Below are positions 41,894-53,427 of a stretch of DNA of 64,000 bases, piece by piece. Below the pieces are notes generated by a model. That model searched no databases. It saw only the letters and a program-made list of their open reading frames with translations, and was not told where the DNA came from. Source of the DNA: Ichthyophis bannanicus (taxonomy: Eukaryota; Chordata; Amphibia; Gymnophiona; Ichthyophiidae); assembly GCA_033557465.1 (NCBI GenBank), contig CM066033.1, positions 1,354,987,834 through 1,355,051,833 of the forward strand, given 5' to 3'. A program made the translations under genes and the position numbers. The number at the start of each line of letters is the position of its first letter. The first letter of the stretch is position 1.

Positions 41894-42408
41894 GTTGTTG
41901 TTCTAAGTGCTGTAAAGTCGGAGTTGACTCATGGCGACCCTCTGGATAGCTATCCTAAATTGTGTTCGGTCTTTAGTCAGGTGGCTCATTGTTGACAGAC
42001 TGGTACCCTTAGCTGCTGTTATTGTATCGATCCATCTCATTGCTGGCCTTCCTCTTTTGCGTTGACCTTCTATCTTGCCAAGCATGATGTCTTTCTAATG
42101 ATCTCTCTCTTCGCATGATGTGTCCAAAGTATGAAAGTCGAAGTCTTGTCATCTGAGCTTCTAAAGAAAGCTTAGGTTTGATCTCCTCTAGTACCGACTG
42201 GTTTGTTCTTCGGGCAGTCCATGTTATACACAGTATTTGCCGCCAGCACCATAATTCAAAGGCATCAATTTTTTTCCTGTCTATCTTTTTCACTGTCCAG
42301 CTTTCACATCCATATGATGTTACTGAAAATACCATGGCTTGAACAAGTCGAATCTTTGTATGGAGAGAGACATCTCTGCTCTTGAGAATCTTATCTAGGT
42401 CTTTCATA
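41894..42408 (-). mobile_element. RTE-clade LINE 3' end, minus strand
   Basis: 515 bases flanked by a perfect 12-base duplication AATTTTTCAATT (41882-41893 and 42409-42420). Minus-strand translation gives MKDLDKILKSRDVSLHTKIR, SYGCESWTVKKIDRKKIDAF, RQILCITWTARRTNQSVLEE and, after a shift, MLGKIEGQRKRGRPAMRWID. These are the RTE/BovB-type C-terminal blocks. It ends in GTT/AAC repeats (CAACAAC on the minus strand). Confidence 0.85.
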
Positions 42409-42479
42409 AATTTTTCAATTATCTTAGTGGAAATGTTGCTATTTTGAAGAAAATTCATTCTGTAGAGAAGTACAAGTAG

Positions 42480-42614
42480 GCCTAATTGGCACATTTGTAA
42501 GTAAAGTTATAAGCCTAGCCTACGGATTAAAATTTTGAGTTGAAATTAAAATTGTAATTATAAACATAATTTTTATTTTCCTTAAAATCCCACAGCTTGA
42601 TTGAGTGGCCCATA
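42480..42614 (+). other. hAT 3' flank, AT-rich
   Basis: No coding signal. It should contain the hAT right end; I cannot find a convincing inverted copy of 25219-25240. Confidence 0.35.
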
Positions 42615-42868
42615 TTTGAACTTAGCAAAGATAGTCAGGTTAGTTACAAATACTCACAAATGGTGCCTGCAGTGCTTGGAGCCCAACCATGGGCCACAGA
42701 TGATAAAGAGAGGGCTCCAAGATTAAGAGAAGCAGCACAAACATATTTTTAGAGATCCATGATTGGTGGCATTGGTCTCTATGACTTCTGGAGCTGCATC
42801 TGGATGCTAACAGCGTATCAGTATTGAGGGGCCCTCGAGCTCATTCGGAGCCAAGCATCAGTAGATCT
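42615..42868 (+). mobile_element. Old DIRS gag (DIRS-old-B, piece 2)
   Basis: VTNTHKWCLQCLEPNHGPQM continues the gag start that breaks at 25218; CLQCLEPNHGPQM keeps most of a CCHC knuckle. The next bases to 42868 match 53060-53215 of DIRS-old-A (GGTGGCATTGGTCTCTATG and flanking). Confidence 0.72.
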
Positions 42869-43665
42869 CCTCTATTACTACTACTACTAATTATCATTTG
42901 TAGTGCGTTACAAAGACGTGTAAGAGACAGTCCCATCTCATAAGAACTTACAATCTTGTCAAGACAGACAACACAACTGGGGACTAAGATATATCTGGGG
43001 GAATTGTAAGGGAACATATAGGAGGTGAACAGAAAACTAGGTGGATCAGAATCCAAAAGCAGTTTAAAAGAAATGGGTTTTTAGCCTGGATTTGAACAGG
43101 GCCACAGATGGAGTCTGACATACTGACTCAGGTAGTTTGCTCTAGCCAAAAGGAGCAGCAGGGTAGAAAGATCGATGTCTGGAGTTGGAATTGGAAGAGA
43201 AAGGCGCAGATAGAAGGAATCTGCCAGAAGAGCGGAGTTACCGAGGAGGGATGTAGGGAGAGATAAGATAAGAATGGTAGTGAGGAGCAGCCAAATGAAG
43301 GCACTTATAGGTCAGTAGGAAAAGTTTGAACTGGATGCAGAAACAGATAGGGAGCCAATGAAGTGACTTGATAAGAGGGGTAATATGAGCATAGTGACAC
43401 TGGTAGAAGATTAGCCATGCCGTTAAAGTTTTGAACAGATTGAAGTGGGGAGAGATGATTCAGGGGAAGACCAGTGAAGAGGAGGTTGCAATAGTCTAGA
43501 TGGGAGGTGACTAGAGAATGGATAAGGGTCTTGGTAGTGTGTGCAGAATGGAAGGAATTAATTTTGCCAATATTATAGAGGCAGAAGCAACAGGTTTAGC
43601 TATCTGTTGGATTTGTTTGAAGAAGAAGAGGAAGGAATCAGAGATGACCCCAAGGTTGCAGCCTT
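42869..43665 (-). mobile_element. L2-like LINE C-terminal region, minus strand, highly decayed
   Basis: It shares a layout of spaced phrases with 15480-16060 (for example GGAGCCAATGAAGTGACTTG against GGAAGCCAGTGGAGGGATTT, and GGTTGCAATAGTCTAGATGG against GGAGTTGCAGTAGTCGAG), and starts with ATTACTACTACTACTAATTA. No usable frame remains. Confidence 0.6.
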
Positions 43666-45109
43666 ATCACTGGACACCCACCAGTTCCACCCCAAGGAAG
43701 AGGAGGGATTTGGCTTCATCCTGAAAGACATCAAGGTCTACCAATGGCGAGTACTGAACAAAGGCATTGGTGCATTAGCATCAAGATCCATCTGAGCGCA
43801 GTGGCAAGATTTGTATGAACCCCAATCCTTGAAACAGCCCTCAGTGTGAGGACTGCTCATTCTCCTTGTTATTGGAAGAGCTGCATCAGCCTCCAAGAAA
43901 CCAAGACCAGCCTGCTGATACTCCTGCTTCGATTCCACAGACATCAGCCAAATCTGCTGAAGATCTTACACTTTGTCATTGGCAGCCCTTGAGCAGTAGT
44001 TCATGAAAGGTTTCTTCATCCTTCATAAGGCTGCAGCTTTGACGGCTTTGATGATGATGCAACAGCACATCAAGCCCATCCTCAAAACTCTGCCTGCTAG
44101 AAAGGAATCTTCATCAAGGACTCAAAGGGTCTTAACATTGATTCCTGCCTGGCCAATTTCACTCTCCCCTGCATCAGAGGGTGATCACTCCCCATGGCAT
44201 TGGAAGTCATCTTTGCATCGGTGCTCCTGAAGGAGATCTGCCTCCTCGGCAAGACAGAGGTTGACTTAGGCAGAGACTCAGACATCCTTTGAGTACTTAT
44301 CTGAGTTGGATTATGAGAGCTCCTGAGAATCTGAGTTTGACTCTGAATGCTTCTCAGAGGAGAGGTTTTCAGAGCTTCTCTCATATCACACCCCTTCTCA
44401 TGAGCATTGCAGGTCCATTAGAGATGAAGGAGGAGCCCATGGCCGGGTTGCTGGACATCGTTCAGTATTCCATGGACTCTAAGGAAGCGATGACAGAGCC
44501 TATGTGCATCCTTCAGAGGCTGAAGATGAAAATGTGTGAGACTTCCCCTGTCTTTGCCTCCAATCAACAAGAAGATCGACTCCACATACAGAGACCAGAA
44601 AGCTCTTGGATTCAAAAAGCTTCAGCTGCCGCACCACTATATGGTCATCAAATTTACCATCAATAGGGCCAAGAATTCCAAGTCCCACTCTTCGGCACCC
44701 CCAGGGAGAGAAGCTAGGACTTTGGACCCTTTGGAAGGAAAGCTTTTCAGAATGCTGTATTCTTCTCCTGCATAGGGTCATACCAGCTTTTCATGGTTAA
44801 GCATTTGCGAATCATGCACTACATTGAGGAACTGACTGATTCTTTTCCTCCAAAGAAAGCTAATCAGTACTGCTCTCTAGTGGCACAAGAGAAGGAGTAT
44901 AGAAAATATGTTGTCCAAGCGACATATGATACTTTTGATATGACAGCAGGAGCTGCCTCAGTGAGTATTGGTGTCTGGAGACTCTCATGACTCTCAGCCT
45001 CAGACTTACAGCCTAGTGTTCAGGAGTAACTCACTGACATGCCCTGCCATAGAGATAAGGTCCAAAATGCTGCAACCTGATTAAGCAGCTTATGCCACCG
45101 ATCTGTCCA
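43666..45109 (+). pseudogene. Old DIRS gag, middle part (DIRS-old-B, piece 3)
   Basis: Broken frames. Near 44590, HIQRPESSWIQKASAAAPLY and in the next frame YRDQKALGFKKLQLPHHYMV match the DIRS-2 block YRVRKSPGFQKAQLPHNSM. Then SAPPGREARTLDPLEGKLF near 44694 matches PPGREGCTLDALGRRCY of DIRS-3. 44880-44960 matches the following block. About the first 900 bases are acidic/Ser-rich like DIRS gag but poorly conserved. Confidence 0.7.
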
Positions 45110-46461
45110 ACTTAATAGAAAAAGTTATGGAGAATGCAAAATCAGCCAAAGACCTCCTTATCCAAGGAGACATCAACCTTCCCTTAGCGCAACCCAGATA
45201 CGCCGCAGCCTTCCTAGAAGCAATGACAGCCATGGACCTCACCCAAATCATCCAATCCCCCACACATAACAAAGGCAACACACTAGATCTTATCTTCATC
45301 AACAATCAAATAATACACACGAGCACTCTGCACACAATACAAGCCCACCCTGGTCATTTCACAGTTAGATTACTTTCTCACTACCCATCGACTTCGCAAC
45401 AAATCTCACCATCCATCCACAAGCAAACAGATGATTCAAACGCTTTCACAAAGACACCTTCCTCAGTGACATCCTCCCTCAGCTGGAAACTGAGACAAAA
45501 GACTCCAACACCCTCATAACCATCTGGAACACCATCATAGGAAAAGCTGCAATTACAGCAACAACCCATACAACAGACAAGCAACTGAAGGCTCCATAGT
45601 ACACCCCCAAGCACTCAAAACTCAACTCCAAAGATTGGAACGCAAATGGCGCAAATCTATTCTCAAATCCGACAGAAACCCTCTACATGGACCTGATGGA
45701 CAAATACTGTATTGCAACTGATAATGCCAAGCATGCCTACCACACTAAACTAATAACTAGCTCGCTGAATAGACCAAGAGAACTATTTGATATCATCAAA
45801 CAACTCACGAAACTCCCTTCCAGCGCCCCCACTGATGTCAACATAAGCCCTCAGCAACTAGCAAGCCACTACAAGCAACTCCACTCTCAACTCAACCCCA
45901 CCCTCCCCCCAACCAAACCCCTCCCACCACTGCATAGTCCACTTTTGACTCCATTAGTAAGGACAACATCGATACCATAATTATATCACTCAATAACACA
46001 ATCTCTCCGCTTGATCCATGCCCGGTTAGCTGGATCAAATCAACCAAACAAGAACTAAGCCCTATACTCACAAGACTTATCCATCCATACTGCAACAAGG
46101 TAAGATGTCCGACTGCCTGAAACTGTTCTCCACACATCTCACCCTCAAAAAACTTGACCTCAACCCAATGTTAACCATGACATTCTCCTTCAATGCCTGC
46201 AGTCCACTTCTGTTCAAAACACTGTGCTACAATGGTTCCAATCCTACCTGACCAAAAGGCAACTACAAATAAAAATAGGAGCCAACATATCCGCCCCTTA
46301 CCAACAAGGATCTCCCCTCCTCTTCAACATCTACCTCCAACCACTCTGCAAAATCATCAGAGTCCACAGCATCAACTTCCATATATGCCCAGATGACATT
46401 ATGCTGTATGGACTGTCAACCCAAAGCACTCTACAAACACAAACCTCTTTCAGTGCTTAGC
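45110..46461 (+). mobile_element. L2 LINE fragment inside the old DIRS
   Basis: Endonuclease end LIQGDINLPLAQPRYAAAFL and SPTHNKGNTLDLIFINNQ (45150-45320), linker LNRPRELFDIIKQLTKLPSS (45765), RT piece ISAPYQQGSPLLFNIYLQPL near 46290 and PDDIMLYGLSTQS near 46391. The catalytic box is YADD-derived CPDD. Segments between are deleted, so the copy is 5'-truncated, internally deleted and dead. Confidence 0.78.
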
Positions 46462-47590
46462 AGAAGTCTCACCTAGGAAAGCTTTCATCAAATCAATTTC
46501 CTGAAACGGAGAGCAATATTGAATGCTCTAAAGACTTTCTGAGAACAGTTGACCAATCAAATCATCATAATCCAAACATTCAGTTTGCAGTGCACTACAT
46601 AAACAAGCAGGGAGGAACCGGGTCATACATCCTGTGTTGGAAATTGGTCAGGATGTGGAACTTCACTATCTGCCACGAGGTAATGCTCAGAGCCACCTAT
46701 CTGCTGGTTGAGAATAATAACCCTGGTGGATTAGCTGAGCGGTGTCCTTCAACCTCAGAAATGAAGCCTGAACTCTGAGGTGGTTCAATTTCTCTTTGGA
46801 GAGTGGGACACCTCTTTGATAAATTGGTTTACCACTCCTTGGAACAGGCAAGTGTCATGGTTCTGCCCTAGGGTGGGAACACATGGCAAAATAACCTTGG
46901 ATGCCTTCCTCCTACGTTGGAGAGATGGTCTTCTGAATGCGTATGCTACTATTCCTTTGATAGAGAAAACTCTCCTGAAGCTCAAGAAAATGGGGACATG
47001 CAAATTCTTATAGCATCTTTTTGGTCCAGTCAGCCATAGCTTTTTCTTCTGTTATGGATCAGACTCACCTGGGAAACTCACCAACTCTGATTATGCAGGA
47101 TCAGGGAACATTGTTGGATCCACAATCAAGTCCCTAGTCCTCACAGCTTGGATATTGCAGGGGTAACATTCCAAATTGAACATGCCAGTTGAAGTTGCTT
47201 TTGTTATCTTTATCTTCAGAAGAGATTCCACAAGAAGGTCACATGGATTCTACTGGAGGAGATTTGCCATCTGGTATGAGGGTTTAGCCCTAGACCCTTT
47301 CTTGTGTGTCACAAAAAAGCTGTTTGATTATCTTCTGCATTTGTCTAAGTCAAGTTTAAAAACCAACTTCATCAAGGTTCACTCTGTGCATATGGCGCTT
47401 ATCACCATCATGTAGAAGATAAACCTATTCCTCTACAGCCTTGTTCAATTCATGCGGAGCTTGTTTCTTATGAAGCCTCCCCTAAAGCCTCCTGCAGCGA
47501 CTTGAGATCTCAATATAGTTTTGACTCAGCTGATGAAGACTCCATTCGAGCCACTACATATTTGTACATCAAAGAGGATTCTGGATTACA
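46462..47590 (+). pseudogene. Old DIRS RNase H and recombinase remnants (DIRS-old-B, piece 4)
   Basis: QFAVHYINKQGGTGSYILCW (46580) matches RNase H of DIRS-1 (VAMFYVNKQGG). LRATYLLVENNNPGGLAERC matches LPGQENFLADRLS. 46780-47013 has VQFLFGEWDTSLINWFTTPW and DAFLLRWRDGLLNAY, the block after RNase H. 47176-47412 (RSHGFYWRRFAIWYEG, FDYLLHLSKSSLKTNFIKVH) is the recombinase N-terminus and 47475-47560 the start of its core. RT and the recombinase C-terminus are missing. Confidence 0.78.
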
Positions 47591-47591
47591 G

Positions 47592-47935
47592 GAGATGAGA
47601 CAGCATAGAGGTAGTTCTGTCAGACAAATCTAATTAATTTCTGTGACTGGGTGAGGGAGAACCTTAGATGTGCTGTAATTAGCCTTCAGTAAAATATTTG
47701 ACGCTGTTCTGCACAGGTGACTTATAAATAAATTGAGCATCCTAAAGATGGACCCTAAAGTGACTGACTGGGTTAGAAATTGTTTGAGTAGGAGGCGCAA
47801 AGAGTACAGGTAAATGGAGTTCATTCTGAGGAGAAGATGTTACCGGTAGTGTGCTACAGGGATCTGTCCTTGGTCCCATTCTTTTTAACATTTTTGTTAG
47901 TGATATTGTTGGGTATGGTTTGCCTTTTAGCAGCA
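47592..47935 (+). mobile_element. CR1 RT fragment (CR1-D)
   Basis: Decayed frames give LAFSKIFDAVLHR and KMDPKVTDWVRNCLSRRRKE, then the nucleotide phrase GGGATCTGTCCTTGGTCCCATTC used to define the DIRS-2 insertion in CR1-A. Stops every few codons. Confidence 0.75.
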
Positions 47936-48680
47936 AGATGGCTTTGAGCCCAGTGAGAGGCAGCATTGGTGAATTGCTGCCATTGCCAGAGGTAACTTCA
48001 TTGTAAGGTAAGTGAGTGAAAGCATCATGAGGGGAGGGGATGGAAGGAAAGGAAGAGGTGCTCAGTCCACAGGGAACAAATGGGGAGGGGAGGAAGAGAT
48101 GCTGAACCCAAGGGGAGGGGAGGAAGAGATGCTGGACCCAAGGAGGGAAAGAGGCGGAAACAAAGAGATGCTGAACTGATGGGTAAAGAGAGAGGAGGGG
48201 CAGGCTGATACTTGAAGGAAATGGATTGAGAATGGAGATGGGCACTGAGCATACAAAACGCATGTAAATTGCATGAATAAAAAAATTGTTCCTGATGCAC
48301 TAAAACTGCACTAAAATGTTTCATTCTTTTGTAGCACTAAATCTTTATACCAACTCGGGGCTGGCGAGACTTTACAGTGTGGGAGCTGAGGATGATCCCT
48401 TCACCCAGTTCACCCAAGATCCCTGGTGGCCCACGTGGGTCCCGGGACCCCCCCCCCCCCCATGGCCACACCAAAGCAGTCCCTGGTGGCTCAAGTGGGC
48501 CTTCAACTCCTCCACCAAAGCAGTCCCTGGTGGCCCAAGTGGGCTTTTTTCCTGGAAGCCCAAACCCGCCCTCCCACATTCACCTCTGAAAGTTGGGAGG
48601 CAACTCTGGTGCCTCCATCTTGCAAAATGGAAGTGTCTGATCGGTAGCAATGGGCCACCAAAGAAATTTTTCAGGGTAGC
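47936..48680 (+). other. Non-coding stretch with short tandem phrases
   Basis: 48045-48180 has about four copies of GGAAGAGATGCTGAACCCAAG-like units. 48415-48545 has three copies of AGTCCCTGGTGGCCCAAGTG-like units about 45 bases apart. No gene or known element recognised. Confidence 0.55.
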
Positions 48681-49592
48681 AGTGATGAACAAGAGTCTGG
48701 ATAAGTTGGAAGACTGGGCATCCAAATGGCAGATGAAATTTAATGTGGACAAGTGCAAAGTTATGCACCTAGGAAAGAACAACCCACACTATGGTTACAC
48801 AATGCAAGGTTCCACATTGGGAACCACCACCCAGGAAAAAAATTTAGGAGTCATCGTGGATAACATGTTAAAACTCTCCGCCCGGTGTGCAGCAGCGGCC
48901 AAGACAGCAAATAGAATGCTAGGTATCATAAGGAAAGGAATGGAAAATAAAACAAAGGATATTATAATGCCTCTATATCGTTCCATGGTACCTTGAATAT
49001 TGTGTGCAATTCTGGCCGCGTTATCTTAAAAAGGATATAGCGTTATTAGAAAAGGTACAGAGAAGAGCCACCAAAATGGTAAAGGGGATGGAAGGCTACT
49101 CCTATGAAGAGAGGCTACAAAGGTTAGGGCTCTTCAACCTGGAAAAGAGACGGCTGAGGGGAGATATGATAGAGGTCTATAAATTAATGAATGGAGTGTA
49201 ATGGGTAAACGTAGATCGATTGTTTATGCTATCAGAATGTAGAAAGACTAGAGGACATGTAATGAAGCTACAGGGTAAACTATTCAAGACAAATAAGAGA
49301 AAATATTTTTTCACTCAACATGTAATCAAACTCTGGAATTTGTTACCGGAGGATGTAGTAAGGGCTGTTAGTGTAGCTGGGTTTAAAAAAGGTTTGGACA
49401 AGTTCCTGGAGGAAAGGTCCATAAACCATTATTAAAAAGGGACCCAGGATATCAATGCTTGACCCAATACAAGCATTGTGGATAATGCTAGGTACATATA
49501 ACCTAGATTGGCCACTGTTGGAAACAGGATACTGGGCTTGATGGACCTTGGTCTGTCCCAGTATGGCATATCTTATGTTCCTATGTTCTACC
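48681..49592 (+). mobile_element. CR1 3' end, same subfamily as CR1-F (CR1-E)
   Basis: Very close to 61255-62180. Blocks: LDKLEDWASKWQMKFNVDKC, MHLGKNNPHYGYTMQGSTLG and, after a deletion at 48989 (GAGACCGCA missing), [21 protein letters not shown] stop at 49199 replaces Glu. It ends with the CR1 tail ATATCTTATGTTCCTATGTTC. Confidence 0.9.
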
Positions 49593-49631
49593 ATGCCTGT
49601 TTTCTTTTTATTCATATTTTCCTTCCTGTAA

Positions 49632-49850
49632 TTGGAGGAATAGCCTAGTAGTTAGAGCACTGGCTTGATAACCAAGAGACCAAGGGTTCATTTCCCACTG
49701 GCACTCCTTGTAGTCTTAGGTTAGTCACTTAATTCTCCATTTCCTCAGAAGAAAGGCCTGGCAATCTACTTCCAGTCACACTGCCAAGGAAATCCAGCAG
49801 CTGCTGGGTTGCCAGGAGTCAGCATTGACTCCAAGGCACACATTGCATTT
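49632..49850 (+). mobile_element. tRNA-derived SINE with a different 3' end (SINE-6)
   Basis: Box A-like TAGCCTAGTAG and box B GGTTCATTTCCC, with the CORE phrase CACTCCTTGTAGTCTTAGG. The 3' part (TCCAGCAGCTGCTGGGTTGCC and AGTCAGCATTGACTCCAAGG) differs from SINE-1 to SINE-5 and resembles the RTE end (ATGAGTCAACTCCGACT, read at 41920). It may use another LINE partner. Confidence 0.72.
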
Positions 49851-52525
49851 TGCATAAGTGCATGAGCCAGTTTCCATGCACACATTAATTGGAAGGCAGA
49901 TATTTATTCACAATGCAGTAAATAGCTGACTATTACAACAGAGATATGTACTTTATTTTCTGATAGTGCATACTTTTTAACACTGCAGTAATTTGCTTGT
50001 CATTGATTTACTGCATTGGGAATAAAAATTCTTTTAGCGCGTGCATTAGAATGCTGTGCGTAGAAGCTTAGCGCAGCATTCTAGTGCAGTGCTAACTACA
50101 TCTAGGGCCTATATGTGTAAATTCCTCAGCATGCTAAGTTAATTTGTATAGTTGTTCTTGGAAGTGATTTTCCTAGAAGAAATGAAATTGTCTCTGCCCT
50201 TTTTTCCAATCCTAGGCCTAGTTATAGATTCTAGTTCAACAGCTGACTAGTGGACCTTACGAGTGAAACCCTATACAGGAAAGAGATAACAAGACGTCTC
50301 TCTGGAAAAAGGCTTTTCTTGCAGCTGGCAAACCCAAACACCAAGGAATTAAAGCTTAGTTGGAAGATTGGGTAATTCTATAAGAAGAAGCAAAGCTTTA
50401 CACACCTGAATTCCACATGCAACACAATGTAGATAGTTCTTTATACTGTACAGATTTTAGCAGATGTTAATTCCTTCCCTTAAACGCCTTAGTACAGCAT
50501 CCACACTGAAACCCAGGAACTAGCTTCACACAAAAGGATTTTGCCAGCCAGTTGAGCTGCACTTCCTACTCTAATGAGCTTATTGTACATCAATTCCACT
50601 CTCTAGCATTTAAATCAAATCTTCTTTCTCCAAAAAAAGTTAAATACTTGATTATATGTTGCGATACCTATTAGAAGATGGCACGTTCCCTTACATGGCA
50701 GCCGTGACCCATAGCAGAAGTACTGTGAGTCTACCGCTAGGGGCATTGTGAAATAGGAGCCACTGGGACAGGAGCAACCAGGTTTTGAGGGGGTTTGAGG
50801 GACTGGAAGTTTCCCATATTTATTTTCATAAATGTCAGAGTAGGGGGTACCCATATTTTTTTTTCTAAACAAAGTATCAGGTGAATTTTTTTTGGAAATC
50901 ACTAGCCCTTTTAACTTCATTCCTGAGAACATCAGCATTAGCAAACTGATGTTCGCAAGTGAAAGTTAACACCTCTGGAGATGGTGATAACTTCTCATAA
51001 ATGACAGCCAGCAAAAGCTTAATGCAGGCTTCATCATTCATTTTGCATTATTATGAGCTGCTTTGCATATCTTGGCATTTGACGCAACTGATTTTTTTTT
51101 TTTAACACAACTTGGGTACCTATTTTTGTGTTAAGCAGCTCTATTAGAAAAGCCTGTTATTGCCAATTAGCACAAGAATATAAATAACTTGTGAAGGGCG
51201 CAAATTTCAGATAGCCACCATATAAATTGCAAGTCCAAAATCTTATCTGTGTTAGAGCAACAACTTCATGCTCATTCATATCATCACTGCCATTATTGCT
51301 TCTCCCGATTTTATATTTTTTAAATTTGCATTTCAAATCACTCATGTGTTCTTAGAAAAGACATAAAAATCAATTTAACTTTAATAATCCAAGCATCTTC
51401 CAAATGGCATAAGCTAAGTCCGCCTCATCAGAATTTAGACAAAGGGTTGTAATGTCCCTCATCAAATTTAGTGACCAAACAGCAGCAATGATTTTTGGGA
51501 TGATATGCTGTTGCTCGTTGGTACTTTTTTTGTTGTTTTTTTTACAGCTGGTAAGTATCATGTTGATCAGTTATGTAAATGAGCAAGAAGGAAATGAAGT
51601 TGAGAAGAGTTTTGATACAAATATTTTCTTTAGCACTGGGTAACTGTTGCATGGATTATTTCTCCAGGGATGTTATTTTCTCCTCACTATTAGTCATGCC
51701 TTCTGAAGCAAGGTTAAAGTTCCTAGAATCTGAAGTAGCAGAAGGGTTAGGGTTCTTGCTTGCTTTTTTTTTTTCATACCACTGACCTGCTGGTGAACTT
51801 TGGGCAAGTAGGAGTGAGGGAAAAGTTCACTTCAGAAAGTGTCTGTCAGTAGTAGGTTAGTTCTGGTTCCATGAGTCTTAAAATAAATGAACTAGGAATT
51901 AATACAATAACAGGAATTAATTTTTGCTGAAACTGAGAATTCTCCTTGTCAACTTAAGAAAAGACTGAAAATGCCATACCATTTATCAGATTTATGGATA
52001 AATGTAAAAATTCACATTCCTATAAAGGCTGATTTTATAACAGGTCACCTATGTGAAAAGTCCAAAAGTGCACCTATTTTATGCCTTATTTCATAAAGGC
52101 GACATAAGCATCTATGTGGCTTTATAAAATGGACTTGTGCAATGATCCCCAGTAATGCACAAATCATCTGGCACAAATTTACACCTGATTCAAAGAAGGT
52201 GTCAACATGTACTCTCTGTGTGTATTTGTGAATTTTATATAATATACATGTACACTGCAACTATACCTCTGAGAATTACCTACATATGAAGTGCATATAA
52301 GTACATGCCATCTTGGGAGCACACATACATTTATGCAAGTATTTGGCATTTTCCACATGTGAAATGTGCTTTACATGTGGGAAATGGTTTATAAAATTAC
52401 CCCCCATAATATATTTGATAGAGTGCCTTTAAAATAATCCTGTGTGTTTCCACTTAATTGAGTGTACTTGGTTGTGAGGTGTCCGGGAATAAAGGCAAAA
52501 GCTTTTAGTAAGGTAATAAGTGATT
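49851..52525 (+). other. AT-rich intronic DNA, mostly unexplained
   Basis: No credible exon or coding element. Short open frames here lack codon structure or homology. 52025-52407 may be a MITE (entered separately). Nothing else recognised. Confidence 0.5.
52028..52406. mobile_element. Possible MITE with imperfect inverted ends
   Basis: GCTGATTTTATAACAGG at the left and, inverted from the right, GGGTAATTTTATAAACC share ATTTTATAA and an overall 380-base hairpin-like layout. No certain target duplication. Confidence 0.3.
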
Positions 52526-53427
52526 CTCCATGGACAAGCAGGAAAGGTCCTCCCATGTTGGTGATGTCATCCGACAGAGCCATGCATAAGAGCATTCCCA
52601 GATCCACCTAGAAGCTTTTGGAAGCTCAACTGCACCTGCGAAAACTTCCCGCCTGCTGCCATGTTGCCATCTTTCCACAGAGGCCCACAGATATGTCTGT
52701 CTATGTGTCTGTGAGTTATAGTAGTAGCATTTTTTTCTTGTAATTGTTTTTACTGTTTTGTTTTGTGTTTGCTATTTTTACAGCCTGCTGCCATGGTTTT
52801 AAATTTCTCTTCCCATATTCTTCTTAGTTAGGGTTTTTGAACGTTTAAGGTTTCCTTTATTTTCCGTGACACCTCAGCCCCCTTCAGGTCGAGGAATATT
52901 TTTCAAAATTGAACCATTTGATTTCTCTGCAGCTATTTTTCTGGGCAACATGTCCCAAAAACTTGCAAGTGGGTTTAAAAAGTGTAATAAGTGCTCAAGG
53001 ACCACATCCATAAAGAACACTCATAAATAGTGCCCTCTTCTTGTAATTTGAGTCTTCAGATGGCAAACCGAGGGCTCAAAGGTCAAGAGAAACAGTGCAA
53101 CAGGATTTTTGGTTCTTTGAAGTCTGATGCATCAGTCTCTATGGCTTCCAATGCTGTTCTGAATGCTGGTGGTGCGTCGGTATCGAGGACTTCTCAAGCC
53201 CACTCTGAACCAACCATAGACGACCTGACCATCGGTCATCTGTCAATTTTACCCTAAGGGCAAGGATGTGAAATATTAGGTGGAGGCCCTGGTGCAACAA
53301 TTTGTGAATCTTCTGAGGCATGGTGCTAAGAGTATTGAGGGCTCACAAGAGCAATCCTCCAAGCTGCCCCGAAGAAAGGAAGGCTCAACCTCACTATTTC
53401 CAGAGGGGGCACAGTGACTGCCTTCCC
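52526..53427 (+). mobile_element. Old DIRS, left end and gag start (DIRS-old-A, piece 1)
   Basis: GATTCTCCATGGACAAGCAGG, CCCATGTTGGTGATGTCATC and CTTCCCGCCTGC match the DIRS left repeat. A T-rich leader follows. The gag start, ATGTCCCAAAAACTTGCAAG near 52950, reads MSQKLASGFKKCNKCSRTTS. The frame is broken at 53026. DIRS-3 begins at 53428 inside this gag region. A likely continuation is at 62189-62757. Confidence 0.78.

Larger units (their letters stand above)
40186..42479 (+). pseudogene. hAT transposase (KIAA1586-like), C-terminal part, interrupted
   Basis: Resumes the gene cut at 26875: FDEKYSCARTKTEAVICNVF (40189 on), then, in a shifted frame, SNHGSIKVCPISVKCFLPEK, ALCADNFNCHLGEAARRD, IGANCAAHNCISTAAKCLPF and a FHID block. 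SINE-5 (40733-41012) interrupts. Then CDFVESEYHKLL, RWLTLLPAIERLI, FLPLTIQKE-like and, at 41397-41801, CLPGSNAPTERCFSIMNKV, the hAT dimerisation signature. The last exon part IVKYNVELNCPEFFN is cut by an RTE insertion, and the end YLSGNVAILKKIHSVEKYK is at 42420-42476, with stop TAG 42477-42479. The acidic triad cannot be followed across shifts. It is a broken transposon gene; a domesticated host gene is unlikely given the decay. Confidence 0.83.

Noticed and set aside
51452..51785. Hydrophobic short ORFs, possible membrane microprotein or exon
   Set aside because: Caused by T-rich DNA; no splice-flanked conserved reading or known motif.
49851..52525. Second ASCC3 exon in the unexplained stretch
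   Set aside because: I looked for the expected following residues (the AMLDVAANQG region) and did not find them in the window; I could not do a full search.
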